A stretch of 64,000 nucleotides of DNA from Anthopleura xanthogrammica (lineage: Eukaryota; Cnidaria; Anthozoa; Actiniaria; Actiniidae). Under the pieces are notes generated by a model that saw nothing but the letters and a program-made list of their open reading frames with translations, ran no database searches and was not told the origin of the DNA. The stretch lies in the NCBI GenBank assembly GCA_964019055.1, contig OZ025214.1:2535501-2599500 (forward strand), in the 5' to 3' direction. Of this stretch, positions 55,430 through 64,000 are shown in pieces (position 1 is the first letter of the stretch; every line of letters begins with the position of its first letter). Both the position numbers and the translations under genes were made by a program.

Positions 55430-56810
55430 CATGAATTATTCACATGTTTCTATCATGCATTGCAAGCTCACCTCACCTCTGTCTTTAATGCATAGGCATG
55501 GTTACCTTTCAAGATGGTGCAGGGAACTGTGAAGGGGACTATTGAAATAGTTATTGTTCTGAACTGACTAACCTTTCTCTCATGCATATCATGTAAAAAT
55601 GCTTCAATCTATGTTTGTATGTGAACTGGACATATATGAGGCTATTAATATCAGTCCAGAACAAAGCATGCATGGATAATCTTTTCCCATTACAGAATAA
55701 GATTCTTTGTTTGAGTTGCCTCCATACATATGCATACATTGTACTTGTGCAAAACAACAACACAAAGAGATCTATATAGCTGAAATACCTATATATTGCA
55801 TGTGATCTGATATGGAAATTTTTATAACATAACACCATGGACCATTATTCTATATGCAGGGCTTCAAATCTTCCTATATTTGTAAATTCTCTGATATATT
55901 TTCCAACCTATTCTTAAATGTTCTACAATCCCAATAATTTCATAGAAATGGAAAAAAAATATTCTTAAGCTCATAAACTTTGGTACCGGTGGAAGGGAAA
56001 TATAAAAATATAGGGACACTTATAGCTTGAAGCCCTAAATAATATAAGGTAATATATTTCCTAAATATATAAGGTAAATATTTTGGATCAAGAACTCATA
56101 GCTAGCATGTAATTAAGCGGAAAGATGCAATATAAAGCCTAACAGCTCGATCTAGCTAGCTGGGTTATTTTTACACAATGTATAATATATATATAAATAT
56201 GTTAAGATATTTGCTTTTACTTCTTTCTAGGTCCTTGAAGCTTTTGATATACTTTGTCATATATCTGGTATACGTATTCGATCTAGAAAAATTAAATAAT
56301 ATTGTTAGTAATACTGATTTTTGATAGTAATCTATTTCAGTGGATGTAAGTGAGTGTGATATAAAAAAGTATAATTGTAGTTAAGAACTCTAAAATTATG
56401 CATACAAGTTAAGACTTACATATACCATATATATAAAGCTTATTGCTTATGTATTTCTGTAAATCTTCGAAAGGTATATATGAAACTAAGAAAAAATGCA
56501 GTTAGCTGAAATAAGAAGGAATTAATATTTATGATTCATTTTATTTTATTTTTATTTATTTTATTCATTTTCTTACCTTGATTCAGCTTGATTTGTGAAT
56601 AATAAAAATATCATGTTGTGATGCTGTCATATGCTTTTGTTTTCCTTTCCTCGCTCAGTTTTACGTTATATTTTCAGATTTTAAAACCTGGTGATTTCAA
56701 CAGATTTCGTCCTGTATTTCTTTTTACTTGTCTCCTTCTTTTTCACGCCGTTTTCTTACGTTTTTTTGTCTTCTACTTTGTCTTCTACTTTGTTCTTTTT
56801 GGGCGCTCCC
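55430..56810. other. 3' part of the Ginger1 element, no gene seen
   Basis: Strongly A+T-rich. Short frames only; no OTU, Ulp1 or other domain recognised. Confidence 0.5.
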
Positions 56811-57144
56811 ACCAGTGATACTCCAGAGATACTCCAGAGATATTGGTATCCCCCTCCCAGGGTACACATATCACTAGGGATCTGGGTACGGGGATACACA
56901 TATCGCTAGGGATCTGGGTACGGGGATACTGGATCCTCGGGGATACACATATCACTGTGACACCGGGCGAGCGACTAAAATACCATTTTGAAATCGTTCC
57001 TTGAGGTATAATTTTTTGATATTTTCATCGGAATTGTAAGCCAACGAAACAATAAAACTCTATCAAAAGTTAAGGAGTAGTGCTGAATTATTGAGGTAAC
57101 GAATTCGTTCCTAAACTCGACTTATATATTACGCGAATTTTTAC

Positions 57145-57163
57145 CTTGAAGACCCTCCGCCAT
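57145..57163 (-). CDS. Putative first coding exon (MAEGLQ) divergent from the NOC3L-like gene
   Basis: ATG in the context AAAATGGCGGAGG, six codons, then donor GTAAAAAT. It is duplicated at 44056-44074. It points away from the NOC3L-like gene at 62465. Without the Foldback element the two start codons would lie about 195 bp apart, as in a divergent promoter. The Ginger1 element lies in its presumed first intron. Later exons were not identified. Confidence 0.35.
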
Positions 57164-57439
57164 TTTGATTTTAATTTGTTTATGTTGCAAACTAGTAGTT
57201 TGGTCTCCCTGTGTCATGGTGCAAGACGACCTATTATTGGTAGTTTGATTCCCCATGATGACCATGGTCAAATACCGGTTTAGACCCCCGTTCCATGCCT
57301 CGCAACGGTAGGTACTTCATGTATGACTCCATATAGTGGCACTAATGTATGTTTCCACATATACTTATGGCACTAATGTATGTTTCCTTATACACGAGTA
57401 TATTAGGTACTTGTCTTACTTAATGTGCCTACTTTACTG

Positions 57440-58466
57440 TTGCTAATGCCTTACTTCTGCTGCTAGACCTACTTATGCTGCTTACCTTACTTCTGCTACT
57501 AGACCTACTTATGCTGCTTGTCTTGCTTGTGCTGCTTGACCTACTTAGGCTGCTTGGCCTACTTAGGCTGCTTGCCTTACTTATGCTGCTTGCCTTACTT
57601 ATGCTGCTTGCCTAACTTGTGCTGCTTGCCTTACTTATGCTGCTTGCCTTACTTATGCTGCTTGGCCTACTTATGCTGCTTGACCTACTTATGCTGCTTT
57701 GATTACTTGTGCTGCTTGCCTTGCTTTAGGCGCTTGTCGTGCTTGAGGCGCTTGACTTGCTTGAGGTGCTTTGAGTACTTGAGGTGCTTGACTTGCTTGA
57801 GGTGCTTTGCTTACTTGTGCTGCTTGCCTTGCTTGAGGTGCTTGGCTTGCTTGAGGTGCTTGTCTTGCTTGAGGTGCTTGTCTTGCTTGAGGTGCTTGGC
57901 TTGCTTGACGTGCTTGACTTGCTTGAGGTGCTTGTCTTACTTGAGGTGCTTGACTTGCTTGAGGTGCTTGTCTTACTTGAGGTGCTTGACTTGCTTGAGG
58001 TGCTTTCCTTACTTGAGGTGCTTTGATTACTTGAGGTGCTTGTCTTACTTGAGGTGCTTTGATTACTTGAGGTGCTTTCCTTACTTGAGGTGCTTTGATT
58101 ACTTGAGGTGCTTGTCTTACTTGCGCTGCTTGACCTACTTGTGGTGCTTGTCTTACTTGAGGTGCTTTCCTTACTTGAGGTGCTTGGCTTACTTGAGGTG
58201 CTTGGCTTACTTGAGGTGCTTGGCTTGCTTGAGGTGCTTGTCTTACTTGAGGTGCTTGACTTGCTTGAGGTGCTTTGCTTACTTGTGCTGCTTGCCTTGC
58301 TTGAGGTGCTTGGCTTGCTTGAGGTGCTTGACTTGCTTGAGGTGCTTGACTTGCTTGAGGTGCTTGGCTTACTTGAGGTGCTTGACTTGCTTGAGGTGCT
58401 TGTCTTACTTGAGGTGCTTGACTTGCTTGAGGTGCTTGTCTTACTTGAGGTGCTTGACTGCTTGAG
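57440..58466 (+). repeat. 18-bp minisatellite, left Foldback arm
   Basis: Units of the type CTTGAGGTGCTTGACTTG; 5' units are more diverged (CTTATGCTGCTTGCCTTA). Cys/Leu-rich or Ser/Thr/Lys-rich frames are repeat artefacts. Confidence 0.92.
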
Positions 58467-59514
58467 GTGAGTCAATTTAATTCACTTGTTTATCTGGTGT
58501 GCAGAGTCACCACTAATGGGTACCGAACCCATTAATGAAGTGGATATATTTTCAGAATGTAATATATTTACTTTTTCACAGCATATACACTTAATTGCAA
58601 GAACGTTGTCACATAAAAATATAAAATAGGAATTTAAATTATTTTTGCAAAACAGATGTAATTATGTCATCGTTTTGAATGTATCAATTGCCTGATATTT
58701 TAGAGATAATCTTGTTGGGATATTATTAATTATTTTATTTATTTATTTTTATTTACATAACTTTCACCCAACTTTAAGATATAAAACTAAGATAGATAAA
58801 CAAGATAGATAATATTGGGCAAGGAATACACAACAGAGCTAGGCTCCAATTACAGTGCGTCCATCAAACTAATAATAAAAAAATAAAATTAAAAAAATAA
58901 ATAAATAAATACATAAATAAATAAAATAAAAAAGATTGGGAATTAGAAATTATAGAATTTTGTATGCTAATAATAGAGACTATTAAACACTTCTAATAAT
59001 AAAAATATAAAACTATAAAATCACTTCTATTTAAAAATAATTAGATACTGATAATAATAACTTCTACTCAATAACAGCATGCAAGCATTAGTCTTTAGTA
59101 CAAAACAGTTATTCTTATTAATTTAGGTGGATATAGAAACAAAATAAATAAAAATATTTCTAAATAATTCCTAATTAAGTTAGTGTTACTTGTTATTTTT
59201 ATATGACAATTAATGTTCTTGCAATAAGGTGTATATAAAGAATGTCTACTTTTTGCAATATTCTAATTTTCTTTCAATTTAATGTAATGTTTGTGTCTAA
59301 AGGGAAAAAGGTGTATTCGCTGCAATCAAATTGTTTCAAATGTTAGTGTGTGAAATCAGTGGATGTATTTATTTAATGAATATTATAAGGACAATGACAG
59401 TTAAACTCAGAAAATTATTAACTTTCAACTCAAATTTTATTGGTTTTAATGAGTATTATTGTATTTCTTAAACAATTTACACTTTCATATTAATATAATG
59501 TGAATCATGAGTAT

Positions 59515-60100
59515 TCATTGTTATCTGGTGTATTCACTGTATCTGGTGTATTCACTGTATTCACTGCAATCATGTGTATTCACTGCAATCAAGTGTATCC
59601 ATCGTATTCACTATATTCACTGTGAGCTAGTGTATTCACCATATTCACTGTATTCACTGTGATCTAATGTATTCACCATAAATACCATAATAACTGTTTA
59701 GTAATATCCCAACAAAATTATCTCTAAAATATCAGTGATGACATAATTAAATCTGTTTTGCAAAAATAATTTAAATTCATTGTGAATATACATGATTGCA
59801 GTGAATACACATGATTGCAGTGAATACACATGATTGCAGTGAATAGGCATGATTGCAATGAATACACATGATTGCAGTGAATACACATGATTGCAGTGAA
59901 TAGGCATGATTGCAATGAATACACATGATTACAGTGAATAGGCATGGTTGCAGTGAATATACACATGATTGCAGTGAATAGGCATGATTGCAGTGAATAC
60001 ACATGATTGCAGTGAATACACATGATTGCAGTGAATACACTTGATTGCAGTGAATAGGCATGATTGCAGTGAATAGGCATGATTGCAGTGAATACACCTT
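59515..60100. repeat. Inverted clusters of a ~19-bp unit at the Foldback centre
   Basis: TGTATTCACTGCAATCATG units (59520-59690) face inverse units TGAATACACATGATTGCAG (59780-60095). Between them, 59690-59777 repeats 60690-60778 in direct orientation. Confidence 0.85.
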
Positions 60101-60944
60101 TTTCCCTTTAGACACAAACATTACATTAAATTGAAAGAATTAAATTAGAATACTGCCTTCAGAGTTATATGAAAATATGAGGGGACATATATATGGTTTG
60201 TCAGATTAGATTTTTGTTAAATTCATTACTGCAGTAAATTAAAGTTATGTGTGACTGGTAATTAGTTTTAAAAATGTCTGCAAAAAAGTGTTTATTTTTT
60301 AATGCGCAAAAATTATTTGCAAGACATGATACAAGTTCATTGGCATATCTATAATATACATATATTAATGTGACATCAAGTTTAATTACTATAAAAAAAT
60401 TGAAAGTTGTACATTTTGAGATAGTGAAGGTGATGTTATGTTTCAGTGATAACTTTAAGGCATCAAGCAATATATGGTATGCAGAACTCTCTAGATTTGC
60501 CGTTAATCTCTTTTGATTACTTGCATCATTTTGTTTATTTCCTTTTGGCAAAAAGTAGACATTCCTTTTATATACACCTAATTGCAAGAACATTGTCCTT
60601 TAAAACTAACAAGTAACACTAGCTTAATTAGGAATTAATTAGAAATATTTTTACTTATTTTGATTCTTTATCCACCTAAATTAATAAGAATAACTGTTTA
60701 GTAATATCCCAACAAAATTATCTCTAAAATATCAGTGATGACATAATTACATCTGTTTTGCAAAAATAATTTAAATTCCTATTTTATATTTTTATGTGAC
60801 AACGTTCTTGCAATTAAGTGTATATGCTGTGAAAAAGTAAATATATTACATTCTGAAAATATATCCACTTCATTAATGGGTTCGGTACCCATTAGTGGTG
60901 ACTCTGCACACCAGATAAACAAGTGAATTAAATTGACTCACCTC

Positions 60945-62340
60945 AAGCAGTCAAGCATCTCAAGTAAGACAAGCACCTCAAGCAAGTCAAGCACCTCAAG
61001 CAAGTCAAGCACCTCAAGCAAGTCAAGCACCTCAAGCAAGTCAAGCAAGTCAAGCAAGTAAGTCAAGTAAGCAAAGCACCTCAAGCAAGCCAAGCACCTC
61101 AAGCAAGGCAAGCAGCTCAAGTAAGCCAAGCATCTCAAGTAAGCCAAGCATCTCAAGCAAGCCAAGCAGCTCAAGCAAGACAAGCACCTCAAGCAAGTCA
61201 AGCACCTCAAGCAAGTCAAGCACCTCAAGCAAGACAAGCACCTCAAGCAAGACAAGCACCTCAAGCAAGTCAAGCACCTCAAGTAAGACAAGCACCTCAA
61301 GCAAGCCAAGCACCTCAAGTAAGGAAAGCACCTCAAGTAAGGAAAGTACCTCAAGCAAGTCAAGCACCTCAAGTAATCAAAGCACCTCAAGTAAGGAAAG
61401 CACCTCAAGTAATCAAAGTACCTCAAGTACTCAAAGCACCTCAAGTAAGACAAGCACCTCAAGTAAGGAAAGCACCTCAAGTAAGGCAATCACCTCAAGC
61501 AAGTGAAGTACCTCAAGTAATCAAAGCACCTCAAGTAATCAAAGTACCTCGAGTACTCAAAGCACCTCAAGTAAGGAAAGCACCTCAAGTAATCAAAGCA
61601 CCTCAAGTAAGGAAAGCACCTCAAGTACTCACAAGCACATCAAGTAAGGAAAGCACCTCAAGCAAGACAAGCACCTCAAGTAAGACAAGCACCTCAAGTA
61701 ATCAAATCACCTCAAGTAAGGAAAGCACCTCAAGTAAGGAAAGCACCTCAAGTAAGACAAGCACCACAAGTAGGTCAAGCAGCGCAAGTAAGGCAAGCAC
61801 CTCAAGTAATCAAAGCACCTCAAGTAAGGAAAGCACCTCAAGTAATCAAAGCACCTCAAGTAAGACAAGCACCTCAAGTAATCAAAGCACCTCAAGTAAG
61901 GAAAGCACCTCAAGTAAGGAAAGCACCTCAAGTAAGGAAAGCACCTCAAGTAATCAAAGCACCTCAAGTAAGACAAGCACCTCAAGTAATCAAAGCACCT
62001 CAAGTAAGGAAAGCACCTCAAGTAAGGGAAGCACCTCAAGTAAGGAAAGTACCTCAAGCAAGTCAAGCACCTCAAGTAAGGAAAGCACCTCAAGTAAGAC
62101 AAGCACCACAAGTAGGTCAAGCAGCGCAAGTAAGACAAGCACCTCAAGTAAGGAAAGCACCTCAAGTAATCAAAGCACCTCAAGTAAGGAAAGCACCTCA
62201 AGTAATCAAAGCACCTCAAGTAAGGAAAGCTCCTGAAGTAAGGAAAGCATTTCAAGCAAGACAAGCACATCAAGTAAGGAAAGCACCTCAAGCAAGACAA
62301 GTATGTCAAGCAGCATAAGTAGGTCTAGGAGCAGAAGTAA
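60945..62340 (-). repeat. 18-bp minisatellite, right Foldback arm
   Basis: Inverse units (CAAGCACCTCAAGCAAGT), longer than the left arm by about 370 bp. The variants AAGGAAAG and AATCAAAG alternate. Confidence 0.92.
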
Positions 62341-62464
62341 GGTAGGGAGCAGGAAATATGTGGAAACATACATTAGTGCCACTATATGGGGGTCATACAC
62401 GAAGTACTAACCCTCGCAACTTTGAAGTTGTAAATTTGGTTTTCTTCATATTATTCCTTAAAAA

Positions 62465-63259
62465 ATGGTCAAGAAAAAAACAGGAAAAGCTAAACAACCC
62501 AAGAAAAAGAATATACGAAATACCACAAAAACGGTGCAACATGATTTAATAGAAGATAGCAGTGAATTTAACGAAGAAGACGAAGTCGAACAAGAAGACT
62601 ACGAGTTTTATCAAAATACTGAAACAAGTTTAGAGTTTCTAACACATCTCACCACTGATTCAAATATGTAAGTATACTGGGGTGTGATATAGGAGATTAT
62701 TCTGTATTAATAACATAATCGTTTCAGTATTAGAAAGGTTGAGTGGTAATAGTAATTTGTCATGTCAGTGAACCCCATGTAAACATCATCAGAAACACTC
62801 AACTGACTCAAGGCTGAGCTTATGCTAAGCTTATATTTCTTGAATCCAAATACTAGTAACTCCGAACACAGGACAATTTAATATGATTTAAAATGGACTT
62901 GCAAAGGTCTGTGTTAATAATTTTCTGATTTACAGAAGCCAAAAAAACCCAGATGTTAGAAAAGCTGCATAAACAAAGATTAAAGTTCAAAGTTTAGATG
63001 GAGGGAGGGGGATGTTTTTCTTAGCACTTTCTGCTTATAAAAAGTAAATGCTCACTAAGATTCATAGAAGTACTTATTATTTTCAGAGAAAATGGAGAAA
63101 TTGGTAGAAAAAGAAAACGAAAGAAAATAATACATGAAGAAAATTAAGAAGATTATGAAAAGCAACCTCGTTTATCTCAAAAAGACACAGATGACCAACA
63201 TGTTCTCCTACCTATCAAAAGTCAAAAAGGATTCATTCAAAGACTAGGGAGTAAACCAG
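62465..63259 (+). pseudogene. 5' exons of a NOC3L-like gene with in-frame stop
   Basis: Exon 1 (62465-62668) begins MVKKKTGKAKQPKKKN, basic then acidic, ending TSLEFLTHLTTDS before GTAAGT. Exon 2 (63087-63259) is in phase and reads GRKRKRKKIIHEEN, a TAA at 63145-63147, then continues in the same frame with EDYEKQPRLSQ ... HVLLPIKSQKGFIQRL before a GTAAAG donor. The pattern KRKxxxII-x-YEK-x-PR then LLPIK fits the N-terminal region of the nucleolar complex protein NOC3L, a ribosome-biogenesis factor. That identification is from memory of the family. The stop means a pseudogene, a null allele or a sequence error. Exons beyond this are not in the window. The Foldback element ends 52 bp upstream of the ATG. 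Confidence 0.6.
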
Positions 63260-63315
63260 GTAAAGTAGAAATGTGTAGTTCCATCGTCACAGCATATTTA
63301 GGAATATAAAGAATT

Positions 63316-63374
63316 GAACCCTGCTATCTCAAACTATCAAGGGAAATGCAAAATAGTTTGACATAGCAGGGTTT
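63316..63374. repeat. Short hairpin, 21-bp arms
   Basis: GAACCCTGCTATCTCAAACTA (63316-63336) pairs with 63354-63374 with one or two mismatches. Related TTTGAGATA/AACCAAGTT motifs recur at about 63372, 63638 and 63909. Confidence 0.55.
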
Positions 63375-63661
63375 GAGATAACCAAGTTGTGTCAAATTAT
63401 AAAGAAGATCACTACACATTTGAAATACTGAAACATGAACCTTTGTCTTAATTGTCAAATACAGACATAAACAAAGTATGTAAATGTTTTATGTGTAGTT
63501 TCCAGCTTTATTCTGGTATTTTCTGAAGTTTGTCCGTCAACTTTGATTTGTCAATTACTAAGAGAAGGGTATTAAAATGGGACAAGGGAAACAAAAAAGT
63601 GTTAGTGGGACTTCGTCATAACCATTGATAGTGAGAGTTTGAAATAACCAAGTTCAAGACA

Positions 63662-63825
63662 CAGGGCTCGAAATAGTGGCCTGCCAATGGCCAAAAGCCA
63701 GGCAACATTTAAGGTTTGGCAGGCAAAAATAACGGTGAACTGCCAAATTGAAAATAAAAATAATAAAAGAGCAGGCAAAATTTACTGGAGTGGCAGGCTA
63801 TAATTGTTTCCTATTTCGAGCTCTG
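63662..63825. mobile_element. Small MITE with AGACA duplication
   Basis: The ends CAGGGCTCGAAATAG and the inverse of CAGAGCTCGAAATAG are flanked by AGACA (63657-63661 and 63826-63830). The interior has several GGCAGGC/GCCTGCC motifs. Non-coding. Confidence 0.7.
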
Positions 63826-64000
63826 AGACATAAAGCCAACAGTAAATGGCTGAAAAAAACAGGGGAAATCCATGGGAGAGTTAGTGATCAGGAGAGCTCA
63901 CAGGAAGGTTTGAGATAGCTGGGTTCAATGCAGGGGGGGTTGGACACAGCGCGCGAAGCATCACGGTAGTGAAAACTGACCAATCAGAACCCTCTATTTC

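Larger units (their letters stand above)
50734..56962. mobile_element. Ginger1-type DNA transposon with CCGG target duplication
   Basis: This 6229-bp element starts TGTGGCAGTGATATGTG and ends in the inverse of TGTCACAGTGATATGTG. CCGG stands on both sides (50730-50733 and 56963-56966). The inverted ends extend about 75-110 bp and contain several copies of GATATGTGTATCCCC, some duplicated only on one side. Ginger1 elements are known for TGT...ACA ends, CCGG/CCGT target duplications and a Gypsy-like integrase as transposase, all of which fit. No OTU or Ulp1 protease domain, usual in the family, was found; the copy is degenerate. It sits about 180 bp from the putative first exon at 57163. Confidence 0.85.
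57307..62412. mobile_element. Foldback-like palindromic element, 5.1 kb
   Basis: The termini GGTAGGTACTTCATGTATGA and the inverse of GGTTAGTACTTCGTGTATGA are flanked by the 8-bp duplication CTCGCAAC (57299-57306 and 62413-62420). The outer arms (57307-58740 and about 60670-62412) are inverted copies. Each holds an 18-bp minisatellite and a unique block (GGGTACCGAACCCATTAATG at about 58517; inverse at about 60874). Further inverted pairs occur inside (59108-59310 versus 60090-60690). No transposase gene is evident. Long inverted arms with internal tandem repeats match the plan of Drosophila Foldback elements; relatedness is not implied. Confidence 0.85.

Noticed and set aside
54353..55495. 380-codon Pro/Gln-rich ORF read as an independent gene
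   Set aside because: It is a 30-bp minisatellite open in several frames on both strands; at most the tail of the broken Ginger1 gene.
50734..56962. Calling this a Gypsy LTR retrotransposon
   Set aside because: No LTRs, gag, protease or RT next to the integrase; instead inverted ends and a CCGG duplication, which fit a DNA transposon.
57518..58475. Cys/Leu-rich 315-codon ORF and Ser/Thr/Lys ORF on the other strand, resembling secreted repeat proteins
   Set aside because: An 18-bp minisatellite in a palindromic element; the inverse arm gives the same peptides, and no start context or splice structure is present.

Overview
The window looks like nuclear DNA of an animal, most probably an anthozoan cnidarian (stony coral or sea anemone). 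This is an inference from spliced genes with GT-AG introns, tandem families of small secreted cysteine-rich proteins, a P-superfamily transposon, a Ginger1-type transposon, several LINE families, many small inverted-repeat elements and very long microsatellites. No species marker was seen and no database was searched.

Left half (about 1-33.4 kb): a tandem family of at least six genes on the minus strand (here A-F). Each encodes a secreted protein with 12 core cysteines and a hydrophobic, GPI-signal-like C-terminus, in four exons of conserved phase: signal exon, exon with cysteines 1-3, exon with cysteines 4-9, and exon with cysteines 10-12 plus tail. All six models can be spliced in frame to complete ORFs. 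Genes C and D are two-module versions in which the last exon of one unit is fused to the second exon of the next through a Thr/Pro-rich linker. The cluster is interrupted by a complete-looking 4.9-kb P element with two convergent genes (THAP transposase and a C2H2 zinc-finger protein), a 1.67-kb perfect (ATT)n tract, a LINE, several MITEs and relics of further copies.

Middle (33.4-50.7 kb): a (CTA)n tract, a degraded LINE split by a TA-flanked MITE, an unrelated three-exon gene (G) for a small secreted protein with a dibasic site, a second LINE, two foldback hairpins, and a satellite field. The satellite field has monomers of roughly 155-165 bp in head-to-head orientation with embedded pentanucleotide arrays.

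Right part (50.7-64 kb): a 6.2-kb Ginger1-type DNA transposon with TGT...ACA inverted ends and a CCGG target duplication. Its spliced integrase-like gene is broken by a frameshift and a LINE insertion and carries a 30-bp minisatellite. Next is a 5.1-kb palindromic Foldback-like element with an 8-bp target duplication and 18-bp minisatellites in both arms. It lies 52 bp upstream of the first exons of a probable NOC3L-like gene, whose second exon has an in-frame stop. A roughly 200-bp promoter/first-exon segment near 57.2 kb has an inverted duplicate near 44.0 kb.

Most long open frames elsewhere are artefacts of simple repeats.
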